Assembly: GCF_030373445.1 (NCBI RefSeq)
Contig: NZ_JAUCYU010000007.1
Span: 184,797-248,796 of the forward strand
Length of the DNA stretch: 64,000 nucleotides
Direction: 5' to 3'
DNA from: Roseovarius sp.
Lineage (GTDB): Bacteria; Pseudomonadota; Alphaproteobacteria; Rhodobacterales; Rhodobacteraceae
Below, in pieces: positions 41,876 to 50,434 of the stretch. Made by a program: the position numbers and the translations under genes. Below the pieces are notes generated by a model. It was not told the origin of the DNA. It did not search any database and saw only the letters and a program-made list of their open reading frames with translations. Numbering within the stretch: position 1 is the first letter of the stretch; every line of letters starts with the position of its first letter.

Positions 41876-43153
41876 TCAGATCGCCTCGAACTGGGCCGCC
41901 TGGCGCGCGTTCCAGCGCACCGTCAGGTGATAGCCGTCCTCGTCCTGGGCCTCGTCCTCGACCAGGCCCTTGTCGAAAAGCCATGCGCGGCGGCGGCCGT
42001 CGTCGAAGCCCAGGTGCAGGGTCTCGACCGTGGTCACGCCGGCGATCTGGTCCTTGATCGCCTCGACCACGTCGCCGATCCCCTCGCCGGTGACTGCCGA
42101 CATGAGGTAAACATTGTCTGAACGGGCGGCGCGGTTCTCGAGCACCGGGCGGGCCTCCGCATCGACCCGGTCGACCTTGTTCCAGAGCTCGAGCTGCGGC
42201 ACCTCCTTCTGCACGCCGAGGCTGTCGAGGATGGCGGCGACGTCGGCCGCCTGCTCCTCGCTCTCGGGGTGCGAGATGTCGCGCACGTGCACGATCAGGT
42301 CCGCCGCCGTCACCTCCTCGAGCGTGGCGCGGAAGGCCGCGACCAGCTCGGTCGGCAGGTTCGAGATGAAGCCCACGGTGTCGGACAGGATCACTTCCGG
42401 TCCGTTACCGGGCAGTTCGATCTTGCGCATCGTCGGGTCGAGCGTGGCAAAGAGCATGTCCTTGGCCATCACGTCGGCCCCGGTCATCCGGTTAAACAGC
42501 GTCGACTTGCCGGCGTTGGTATAGCCCACCAGTGCGACAATCGGGAACGGCACCTTGGCGCGGGCGGCGCGGTGCAGGCTGCGGGTTTTCACCACCTTCT
42601 CGAGCTGGCGTTTCAGGCGCACGAGCTGTTCGTCGATGGCGCGGCGGTCGGCCTCGATCTGGGTTTCGCCGGGGCCGCCGACGAAGCCCAACCCGCCGCG
42701 CTGGCGTTCGAGGTGGGTCCAGGCGCGGACGAGCCGGGTGCGCTGGTAGGAGAGCGCCGCCATCTCGACCTGCAGCACACCCTCTCGCGTGGCGGCGCGG
42801 TCGCTGAAGATCTCGAGGATTAGGCCGGTCCGGTCGAGCAGCTTCACCTTCAGGTCGTTCTCGAGGTTGCGCTGCTGCACCGGCGTGACCGGCCCGTCGA
42901 CCAGCAGCAGCTCGACCTCCTCGGCCTGGATCAGCGTGCGCAGCTCTTCCAGCTTGCCCTTGGAAAACAGCGTGCCCGGATGCGGCTGGCGCAGCCGCAC
43001 CACGTTCGAGCCGCAGACATCCAGCCCCGGCAGCGCATGGGCCAGCGCCACGGCTTCGTCAAGCGCGTAGGCCGGGTCACGCGCGTCGGCGTCCCCGGGA
43101 ATGTCGGGATGCACCACCCAGGCGCGGGTGGCGTCGGTCTCGGTCTGGGTCAC
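41876..43153 (-). CDS. hflX: GTPase HflX
   Basis: This is a ribosome-associated GTPase of 425 residues that splits or rescues stalled ribosomes in stress. The N-terminal HflX domain has [20 protein letters not shown], the linker has the glycine-rich [20 protein letters not shown], and the G domain has [21 protein letters not shown] and NKVD. It follows hfq on the same strand with a 37-base gap, the usual pair. Confidence 0.95.
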   Translation of the reverse strand: MTQTETDATRAWVVHPDIPGDADARDPAYALDEAVALAHALPGLDVCGSNVVRLRQPHPGTLFSKGKLEELRTLIQAEEVELLLVDGPVTPVQQRNLENDLKVKLLDRTGLILEIFSDRAATREGVLQVEMAALSYQRTRLVRAWTHLERQRGGLGFVGGPGETQIEADRRAIDEQLVRLKRQLEKVVKTRSLHRAARAKVPFPIVALVGYTNAGKSTLFNRMTGADVMAKDMLFATLDPTMRKIELPGNGPEVILSDTVGFISNLPTELVAAFRATLEEVTAADLIVHVRDISHPESEEQAADVAAILDSLGVQKEVPQLELWNKVDRVDAEARPVLENRAARSDNVYLMSAVTGEGIGDVVEAIKDQIAGVTTVETLHLGFDDGRRRAWLFDKGLVEDEAQDEDGYHLTVRWNARQAAQFEAI

Positions 43154-43190
43154 TCAGCCCCCGTATCGGGCGCTGTCGTCAGGCCCCGTC

Positions 43191-43433
43191 TCAGGACGAC
43201 GCGTCATCGCCGTCATACAGGTTCACCGGCTGCGACGGCATGATGGTCGAAACCGCATGCTTGTAGACAAGCTGCGACTGACCGTCCCGGCGCAGGAGGA
43301 TGCAGAAATTGTCGAACCAGGTGATCACGCCCTGAAGCTTGACCCCGTTGATCAGGAAAACGGTTACCGGAATCTTCGTCTTGCGGACCTGATTCAGAAA
43401 TGCGTCCTGCAGATTTTGTCGATCTGTCGCCAT
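43191..43433 (-). CDS. hfq: RNA chaperone Hfq
   Basis: The ATG at 43433 gives 80 residues starting [18 protein letters not shown]. The Sm1 block reads [21 protein letters not shown] and the Sm2 block [11 protein letters not shown], both complete. Hfq forms a hexamer that pairs small RNAs with mRNAs. A longer in-frame start adds a charged extension without a ribosome site and is rejected. Confidence 0.96.
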   Translation of the reverse strand: MATDRQNLQDAFLNQVRKTKIPVTVFLINGVKLQGVITWFDNFCILLRRDGQSQLVYKHAVSTIMPSQPVNLYDGDDASS

Positions 43434-43564
43434 CGTTATATTGCCTTTGTTCTTGCGACGCCGCGGATCGGCGCGTCCCTCTCCCTCGGCCAAGTATGAA
43501 GTGGCACGGTCCGAGTTTCCACCCTAAAATTCAACCCGTTGCAAGGGGCAATCGTGTACCCGTA

Positions 43565-45097
43565 TCAATAGCGCCACAGCGAGGGATTGAAGAGCGCGAT
43601 GATGGCCAGCGTTTCAAGCCGCCCCAGCGCCATGGCGGCGGCGAAGACAAGCTTGGCGGGCGCCCCGAGCTGGAGCAGGCTGATCGGCGTCTCGGCGGCG
43701 ATCTGCGTCAGCGGCCCGGTGGTCGAGAGCGAGGCGATGGCCATCACGGTGGCAGATTCGAAGTCGAGCCCCAGCGCCGCGAAGATCACCGTGATCGAGG
43801 ACAGCGACAGCGCGAAGAGCATGAAGAAGATCCAGGCGATGAAGGCCCCCTCGCGCCGGATGCGGCGGCTGGCCTGCCCCGCCCCGCTGATCGAGGAAGG
43901 ATGGACCAGCTTCTCCATCTCGCGCCGCCCGCTGAGGTAGAGCGCGTAGACCCGCAACAGCTTGACCCCGCCCGCCGTGGTGGCGACGCCGCCGCCCACC
44001 ACCGACAGCCCCATCAGGATCAGCCCCGGCGTGCCCAGCCCCGACCAGCCGCGCGCCTGTTCCCAGGCGGCGCTTTCGAAGCCCGTGGTCGTCAGGAAGG
44101 ACAGTACCGTGAACATGCCCCCCCAGAGGGCCGAGGCAGCTTCGGAGAAGTTCTCGATCTCGTCGACGTCGAAGGCCGCCGCCCAGTGCCGCAGGAACAG
44201 GATCACCGGCACGCCCAGCACCAGCGCGATGCCGATGCGGAATTCCGGGTCGCCCCACAGCCCCCGCTCGGACGAGCCCATCGTGTCGGAGGAAAAGGTC
44301 AGCCGCGACAGGCCGAACAGCATGAAGAGGAAGATGATCGCCTCGCCGGCGATTCCGCTCTGCGCCTCGGGCACGCCCACCAGCGGGGTGATGCCGCTTG
44401 TCGCCATGGTCGACATGGCGTGCATCGTGGCCACCAGCGGCCGGTCGCCGGCGATCAGCAGCAGCAGCCAGATCGCCGCCGTCAGCCCAGTGTAGACCGG
44501 GAAGAGATGCGCCGTGAACTGGGCGATGCGGCGGGCCGAGCTGGCCCGGCGGAACCGGTCGAGGCGCTGCACGTCCTGCCCCGGCTCGGCCCGCGCCGTC
44601 ACCTCGAACCCGCCAAGGTGCAAGGGCGCCAGCACCGCCGCCGCCGAGATCCAAACCAGCAGACCGCCCATCCAGCCCACCAGCCCGCGCCACAGGTGCA
44701 GGCTGCCGGTCAGCCGCCCCGGTTCGGAAAACAGCGTCGCCCCGGTGGTGGTCAGCGACGAGACCATCTCGACATAGGCGTTGAGATAGGAGGTGGTGCC
44801 CAGCCCCTCGTAGAACGGCAGGGCCAGGAAGACCGGCAGCAGCGTGTAGCTCAGGAACAGCGACAGCAGGTTCTGCAGGTCCGAGCTGTCGCGCCGGGCC
44901 TGGCCGGTCATCGCCAGCCCGATCACGAAGATCAGCGTCAGCCCCAGCAGGCCGGAATAGAAGAAGGACCGGGCGATGGTGTGATCCTCCTGCACCAGCG
45001 CGTGCAGGGCGGGGACGAACATCGCGATCGAGAAGATCCCCGTCAGCAGGAGGATCAGCGGTAGGCTCAGGATGCGCTCGCCCGGGGTCATCGCCAT
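43565..45097 (-). CDS. trkH: Trk system potassium uptake protein TrkH
   Basis: This is an inner-membrane K+ channel/transporter of 510 residues with four M1-P-M2 repeats. Selectivity-type loops are visible in SLTTTGATLFSE, MSTMATSGITPL, LSFLTTTGFESA and SLSTTGPLTQI. The N-terminus has two more helices. It directly abuts trkA (one base between stop and start), the cytosolic gate. Confidence 0.95.
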   Translation of the reverse strand: MAMTPGERILSLPLILLLTGIFSIAMFVPALHALVQEDHTIARSFFYSGLLGLTLIFVIGLAMTGQARRDSSDLQNLLSLFLSYTLLPVFLALPFYEGLGTTSYLNAYVEMVSSLTTTGATLFSEPGRLTGSLHLWRGLVGWMGGLLVWISAAAVLAPLHLGGFEVTARAEPGQDVQRLDRFRRASSARRIAQFTAHLFPVYTGLTAAIWLLLLIAGDRPLVATMHAMSTMATSGITPLVGVPEAQSGIAGEAIIFLFMLFGLSRLTFSSDTMGSSERGLWGDPEFRIGIALVLGVPVILFLRHWAAAFDVDEIENFSEAASALWGGMFTVLSFLTTTGFESAAWEQARGWSGLGTPGLILMGLSVVGGGVATTAGGVKLLRVYALYLSGRREMEKLVHPSSISGAGQASRRIRREGAFIAWIFFMLFALSLSSITVIFAALGLDFESATVMAIASLSTTGPLTQIAAETPISLLQLGAPAKLVFAAAMALGRLETLAIIALFNPSLWRY

Positions 45098-46474
45098 CTA
45101 GAAGAAATCGATCGAGACCTGCAGCAGCTGCTCGACCCTTGCCACGTCGGCGGCCAGCGCGAACATCACCACCACGTCGCCCGCCTCGATCCGCATGCCG
45201 CCGGTGGGTTTGACGATCTCGCCGTCCTTCAGCACCCCGCCCACCAGCACGCCCTCGGGGAAATCGATATCGCGGATGGCGGCGCCGGCGATGTTGGAGG
45301 TCGACATGACCTCGGCTTCGATCACCTCGGCCTCGGCATCACCGATGGAATAGACCGCGTGCACCCGGCCGTGCCGGATATGGCGCAGGATCGAGCTGAC
45401 GGTGGTGGCGCGGGGGTTGATATAGGCGTCGATCCCCAGCGGCTCCATCAGAGGCAGGAGCGTCGGGTCGTTGATCAGCGCGATGGCATAGTCGCAGCCC
45501 TCGGCCTTGGCCCGGACCGAGGCCAGCATGTTGGTCTTGTCGTCGTCGGTCACCGCGAGGATGGCGTCGGCGCGCGAGACGCCCGCCTCGGCCAGCAGGG
45601 TGGAATCGAGCCCGTCGCCGTTTAGCACAATGGTGCGTTCCAGCGCGTCCGCCGCGCGCTCGGCGCTGCGGCGGTCACGCTCGATCATCTTGGTGCGGGC
45701 CTTGCGGCCGCGCTTTTCCAGCGATTGCGCCACGGCAAGGCCGATATTGCCGCCGCCGACGATGACCAGCCGCTCCTGCTTGTGGTCGGACTTGCCGAAG
45801 ACCTCGAGCGTGCGGGGGATATCCTCGACCGGGGCGAAGACATAGGCCTCGTCATGGGCGAAAAGCTGGTCGCCCGCTTCCGGCGCGAAAAGCCGCCCGT
45901 CGCGGCGGATGCCGATCACCACCACCCGCAGGGTCGAGAAGAGGTCGTTCAACTGCCTGAGCGGCGTGTTGAGCACCGGGCAATCCTCTTCCAGCCGGAG
46001 CCCCATGAGCTGGGCCTTGTTGTTCAGGAACATCTCGGTGTCGAAGGCGGCGGGCGCGGCCAGCCGCTGCAGGGCGGCGTCGGCCACCTCGCGCTCGGGG
46101 CTGATCACCACGTCGATCGGCATGTGGTCGCGGCGGTAGAGGTCGGAATAGATGGCGTCGAGATAGGACTGGCTGCGCAGGCGGGCGATCTTGCGCTGGA
46201 TGGCGAAGACCGAGTGCGCCACCTGGCAGGTGACCATGTTCACCTCGTCCGAATAGGTGGCGGCGATGATCATGTCGGCATCGCGCGCGCCGGCGCGGTC
46301 AAGCACGTCCGGATAGCTGGCGAAGCCGTTGATTCCCTGCACGTCCAGCGTCTCGGCGGCCCGGCGCACGAGGTCGGCGTTGTTGTCCACCACCGTCACG
46401 TCGTTCTTCTCGCCGCTCAGATGGCGGGCGATCTGCCAGCCCACCTGGCCGGCCCCGCAGATGATGACCTTCAT
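45098..46474 (-). CDS. trkA: Trk system NAD-binding regulator TrkA
   Basis: The ATG at 46474 gives 458 residues with two RCK units. The first Rossmann motif is IICGAGQVGWQIARHLSG and the second IVGGGNIGLAVAQSLEKRG; each is followed by a TrkA-C domain. It gates TrkH by binding NAD(H)/ATP. A longer frame upstream crosses the promoter region and has no matching domain. Confidence 0.95.
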   Translation of the reverse strand: MKVIICGAGQVGWQIARHLSGEKNDVTVVDNNADLVRRAAETLDVQGINGFASYPDVLDRAGARDADMIIAATYSDEVNMVTCQVAHSVFAIQRKIARLRSQSYLDAIYSDLYRRDHMPIDVVISPEREVADAALQRLAAPAAFDTEMFLNNKAQLMGLRLEEDCPVLNTPLRQLNDLFSTLRVVVIGIRRDGRLFAPEAGDQLFAHDEAYVFAPVEDIPRTLEVFGKSDHKQERLVIVGGGNIGLAVAQSLEKRGRKARTKMIERDRRSAERAADALERTIVLNGDGLDSTLLAEAGVSRADAILAVTDDDKTNMLASVRAKAEGCDYAIALINDPTLLPLMEPLGIDAYINPRATTVSSILRHIRHGRVHAVYSIGDAEAEVIEAEVMSTSNIAGAAIRDIDFPEGVLVGGVLKDGEIVKPTGGMRIEAGDVVVMFALAADVARVEQLLQVSIDFF

Positions 46475-46649
46475 GGACGCACCTTGAGCTGTCGTCGGGG
46501 TTTTTGAATGACAGAAGGGGGGATGGGGGTCAATTGCCTTTGGCGCCCGGCCCCGGCCTCCGGGCGCGGTGCGGATTTCCGGTTGATCCGTGGCGGTCGG
46601 CTGCGCTCTAGTGATGCCAGAGCGAAATGGTCGGGGAAGGACATTGCCG

Positions 46650-47576
46650 ATGACACGCCTGTTGATCGCCGCCGCCGGCGCGGCCCTGTGCCTGGCGGCC
46701 CTGCCCCCGGCGGCGCAGGAGGAGGGAAGCGGGCCGTTGGGCCTGCCGAACAAGGCCGGGGCGTCGGTGCTGATGACCGAGCTGAATGCCATCGAGGCCG
46801 CGAACATCATCCGCCGGGGCCGCGTGATCCCGCTTGGCCGGGAATACCGGCCCGAGATGCCGCTGGGGCCGGGGCAGGATTACGCGCTCAGCCGGACCAC
46901 CAGCCGTGGCGACACGTCCACCCGGGTCGAGACCACGCTCAGCGCTCCGTTGACCGCCGGCACCTATCTTGAAGGGCTGGGCCATACCGGCACCGGCGGC
47001 GAAGACCCCCGCTTTTTCAATGGCTTCACCCCCGACGAGGTGGCCCCCGAAGACGGCCCCGGGGCGGCCGGGGTGGAGCACCTGAAGCCCATCTTCACCC
47101 GCGGCATCCTGATCGACATGGTCACCGTGAACGGCGGGCCGATGGACGCGGGACAGGAGATCACCGTGGCCGATATCGAGAAAGCGCTCGACTGGTTCGG
47201 GGTGAACGAGCCCGGCAACGGCGACGCGGTGGTGTTCCATACCGGCTGGGGGCGGCACTGGATCGCGGACAATGACACCTACCTGTCCGGCGCGCCGGGC
47301 ATCGGGCTGGAGGTGGCGGAATGGCTGATCGAGCGCGAGGTGGCGCTGGTGGCCACGGACGCCTGGACGGTGGGGGTTCAGCCCGTGAAAGAAGGGCCCG
47401 AGCGGGATTTCCCGGTGTCGCTGGCGCTGACCCAGAAGCATGGGATCCTGCTGCATGACAACGTGGAAAGCGAGCGGCTGATCGACGCCGAAATCTCGGA
47501 GTTTGCCTATATTTTCGCACCGGTGCCAATCAGGGGGGCGACGGGCTCTCCCGGGGCGCCGCTGGCGGTGTATTGA
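46650..47576 (+). CDS. Exported cyclase-family metal-dependent hydrolase (308 aa)
   Basis: The ATG at 46650 follows GGAAGGA and opens a signal peptide (LIAAAGAALCLAALPPAA). The mature part has the kynurenine-formamidase/cyclase fold: an early YLEGLGHTG block in place of the usual HxGTHxD motif, GDAVVFHTGW in the middle and HDNVESERL near the end. The usual metal-site histidines are only partly in the standard arrangement. The substrate is unknown. It lies on the strand opposite to trkA. Confidence 0.78.
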   Translation: MTRLLIAAAGAALCLAALPPAAQEEGSGPLGLPNKAGASVLMTELNAIEAANIIRRGRVIPLGREYRPEMPLGPGQDYALSRTTSRGDTSTRVETTLSAPLTAGTYLEGLGHTGTGGEDPRFFNGFTPDEVAPEDGPGAAGVEHLKPIFTRGILIDMVTVNGGPMDAGQEITVADIEKALDWFGVNEPGNGDAVVFHTGWGRHWIADNDTYLSGAPGIGLEVAEWLIEREVALVATDAWTVGVQPVKEGPERDFPVSLALTQKHGILLHDNVESERLIDAEISEFAYIFAPVPIRGATGSPGAPLAVY

Positions 47577-47640
47577 CGGGCTGTCACCGCCGGATGGCGG
47601 CGAATCGGGGTTAATGGACTGATTTTGCTGAATTTCCGAT

Positions 47641-47680
47641 GTCGGTATCACGTCGGTATTTCGTCGGTATCGCGTCGGTG
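47641..47680. repeat. Four 11-bp phased direct repeats (GTCGGTAT)
   Basis: GTCGGTAT occurs at 47641, 47652 and 47663, with a fourth partial copy (GTCGGTG) at 47674, each 11 bases apart, close to one helical turn. The array lies in the 307-bp gap between the cyclase and the Hint-domain gene, which otherwise shows no gene. It is a candidate binding array for a regulator of the Hint gene. Confidence 0.75.
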
Positions 47681-47883
47681 CGAATGACCGCCCGCGCCTT
47701 GGTTGATGTGGCGTGCGGTGCGGGGGCACGCCAGATGTGGTGAGGGGCGCAACGGCCACCCTGCCCCCGAACCCCGTCGAATTGTCGCCATTCTCCCCCG
47801 GTTTGCCACGATCCCCGCCCGGACAGGGCCACCTGCCCCGGTATGGCTTCGGTTCCGACACCGAACCATCCGAAGGGCCACGC

Positions 47884-48993
47884 ATGGGCGCGAACAACAC
47901 ACCGATCCCCGACCTGATCGAGATCTCCGGCATCACCGGGCATACGACCTTCACGACCGGCGGCGCCGGCGGCGGCACGATCCACGGCGTGGTCGACGAC
48001 GCCACCTATACCGATGACGAGACCGGCAACAGCTCCACCCATATCGAGGAGCTGAACGAAACCCACGATATCGACAACGGCGTGCTGACCATCGACGGGG
48101 TCGAGTACAGCATCGAGCTTGTCACGCCGACGGGAAGCTCGGGCGGCAATGTCACCTACACACTCTCGGACGGCAGCACCGGCACGATCGCGGGCAACGG
48201 CGATGACAGCGATATCGTCTTCATCGTGGCCTCGCCCACCGGCGGCGGCGAGACGCGCTATTTCGCCCTGCTGGATGACAGCCTCGGCGACGTGGCGGGG
48301 ATCACGTCGCTGACGACCGGTGACCTCGATTACGACCCGGCGGGCGACGACGTGATGATCGATGTCGAGCAGAACAACGTGCAGACCGTGGTCTGTTTCT
48401 GTGCCGGCACGCTGATCGACACGCCCGAGGGCGCGCGCGCCGTCGAGACCCTGCGGCCCAACGACCGGGTCGCCACCATGGACCGGGGGGCGCAGGCCAT
48501 CCTGTGGACCAGTGCGCGCACCCTTGCGCCCGAGGCGCTGGCAGCCGACCCGCGGCAGCGGCCGGTGCGGATCGGCCGGGGCGCGCTCGGGCCCGGACGG
48601 CCGGCGCGGGATCTGTATGTCTCGCCCCAGCACCGGATCTGGCTGCGCTCGAAGATCGCCGCGCGGATGTTCGGCACGGCCGAGGTGCTGGTGCCGGCGA
48701 TCAAGCTGACCGGCCTGCCCGGCGTGGCGCAGGTGAACACGGAGGGGCCGGTGCAGTACTATCACCTGCTCTGCCACCGTCACGAGATCGTCTATGCCGA
48801 GGGTTTGCCATGCGAGACGCTGTTGCGCGCCGAACGCTCGGTCCTGTCGCTGTCGGGCCGGGGCCGGACAGCCTGGGCCCTGCTGCGCGGCGCCGGGCGC
48901 GGGCCGGCCCGGCCGATCCGGGCGAAGGGGGCCACCATCGACCGGCTGGTCGCGCGGCACGTGAAGAACCGCAAGCCGCTGATCCTGGTCTAG
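47884..48993 (+). CDS. Hint-domain protein (369 aa)
   Basis: The N-terminal 165 residues are acidic and rich in Gly, Thr and Asp, like secreted calcium-binding or adhesion proteins of roseobacters. A Hint domain follows from Cys171 (CFCAGTLIDTPEGARAVETL), then LYVSPQHRIW and YYHLLCHRHEIVYAEGLPCET. The Hint fold can self-cleave, but no intein C-terminal splice junction is visible. GAAGGG precedes the ATG at 47884. There is no Sec signal peptide. It is probably a secreted or autoprocessed surface protein. Confidence 0.82.
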   Translation: MGANNTPIPDLIEISGITGHTTFTTGGAGGGTIHGVVDDATYTDDETGNSSTHIEELNETHDIDNGVLTIDGVEYSIELVTPTGSSGGNVTYTLSDGSTGTIAGNGDDSDIVFIVASPTGGGETRYFALLDDSLGDVAGITSLTTGDLDYDPAGDDVMIDVEQNNVQTVVCFCAGTLIDTPEGARAVETLRPNDRVATMDRGAQAILWTSARTLAPEALAADPRQRPVRIGRGALGPGRPARDLYVSPQHRIWLRSKIAARMFGTAEVLVPAIKLTGLPGVAQVNTEGPVQYYHLLCHRHEIVYAEGLPCETLLRAERSVLSLSGRGRTAWALLRGAGRGPARPIRAKGATIDRLVARHVKNRKPLILV

Positions 48994-49029
48994 CGGTGCG
49001 GGCGGAGGGGGCTGGCCGGCGGCGGGCCC

Positions 49030-50427
49030 CTACCCCGCTTCCTGCTCCTCGGAGTGTTTCACGCCCTTGTTGCCGGTCACGACGCCAAGGCTCTTCAGCT
49101 TGCGGTGCAGGGCGCTGCGTTCCATGCCGACGAATTCGGCGGTGCGGCTGATATTGCCGCCGAAGCGGTTGATCTGCGTCAGCAGGTATTCCCGCTCGAA
49201 CGCCTCGCGCGCCTCGCGGAGCGGCATGGTGGCCACGGTGCCCGACAGCACCACGCGCCCCTCGTCGACCGGGCCCTGGGATTCGCCGGGCAGTTCCTTG
49301 GCGCCGATCTCGCCGGTGCTGTCGCCGAGGATCAGCACCCGCTCGATCACGTTGCGCAGCTGGCGGACATTGCCGGGCCAGCTCATCGTTTGCAGAAGCG
49401 CGCTCGCCTCGCCGCTGATCTTGCGCAGGGGCAGGCCCTGCTCGCGGTTCAGCACCTCGATGAAGTGGCTGGCGAGGTCGGGCACGTCCTCGCGCCGTTC
49501 CTCGAGGCTGGGCACCGAGATCGGCACCACGTTCAGCCGGTGATACAGCTCGCGGCGGAAGCGGTCGGCCTCGATCTGGGCCTCGAGGTTGCGGGAGGTC
49601 GAGGAGATGACGCGCAGGTCGACCTGCACCTTGTCCGAGCCGCCGACGCGCAGGAAGGTCTGGTCGACCAGCACGCGGAGGATCTTCGACTGGGTGCCGA
49701 GCGGCATGTCGGCCACCTCGTCGAAATAGATGACGCCGCCATTGGCCTCTTCCAGCAGGCCCGGCTCGACGCCGCGTTCGTCGCTTTCGCGGCCGAACAG
49801 CACCTCTTCCATCCGCTCGGGCTCAATCGAGGCGCAGCTGACCGAGACGAACGGCCCGTCGGCGCGGTTGGAATGGGCGTGGATGTAGCGCGCGGCCAGC
49901 TCCTTGCCCGAGCCCGCGGGCCCGGTCAGCATCACCCGCCCGTTCGACTTGGTCACCTTGTCGAGCTGGCTGACCAGCGTGCGGAAGGCGGGGCTTTGGC
50001 CGAGCATCTCCGAGGGTTCGGCCCCGCGGCGCTTGAGCGCGATGTTCTCGCGGCGCAGGCGGCTGGTTTCCATGCCGCGGCGGATGACGACCAGAAGCTG
50101 GTCGATGTTGAACGGTTTCTCGATGAAGTCGTAGGCGCCCTGCTTGATGGCGGCGACGGCGATCTCGATATTCCCGTGACCGGAGATGATGACGACGGGC
50201 ACGTCCGGATAGTCGCGCTTGACGGTCTTGAGGATGTCGATCCCGTCCATGTTGCTGTCTTTCAGCCAGATATCGAGGATCAGCAGCGCCGGCGGCTCCT
50301 GCCCGATCGAGGCCATCGCCTCGTCGGAATTGCCGGCGAGGCGGGTGGTGAAGCCCTCGTCCTCGAGGATATCGGAGATCAGTTCCCGGATGTCTCTTTC
50401 GTCGTCAACGATCAGAATATCGCTCAT
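49030..50427 (-). CDS. ntrX: Nitrogen-metabolism response regulator NtrX, lacking GAFTGA
   Basis: The ATG at 50427 gives 465 residues. The receiver has its Asp in LLILDIWLKD. The AAA+ domain has Walker A GPAGSGKE and Walker B GVIYFDEVAD, and a Fis-type HTH lies at the end (NISRTAEFVGMERSALHRKL). Between Walker A and B the usual GAFTGA sigma-54 contact is absent; the region reads FGRESDERGVEPGLLE. The stop of ntrY lies 7 bases upstream of its start. NtrX is the partner of NtrY. Confidence 0.94.
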   Translation of the reverse strand: MSDILIVDDERDIRELISDILEDEGFTTRLAGNSDEAMASIGQEPPALLILDIWLKDSNMDGIDILKTVKRDYPDVPVVIISGHGNIEIAVAAIKQGAYDFIEKPFNIDQLLVVIRRGMETSRLRRENIALKRRGAEPSEMLGQSPAFRTLVSQLDKVTKSNGRVMLTGPAGSGKELAARYIHAHSNRADGPFVSVSCASIEPERMEEVLFGRESDERGVEPGLLEEANGGVIYFDEVADMPLGTQSKILRVLVDQTFLRVGGSDKVQVDLRVISSTSRNLEAQIEADRFRRELYHRLNVVPISVPSLEERREDVPDLASHFIEVLNREQGLPLRKISGEASALLQTMSWPGNVRQLRNVIERVLILGDSTGEIGAKELPGESQGPVDEGRVVLSGTVATMPLREAREAFEREYLLTQINRFGGNISRTAEFVGMERSALHRKLKSLGVVTGNKGVKHSEEQEAG

Positions 50428-50434
50428 TTGAACC

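Noticed and set aside
48394..48993. Reading the Hint domain as an intein
   Set aside because: No C-terminal HN/Cys-Ser junction and no host protein halves are visible; a free Hint domain fits better.
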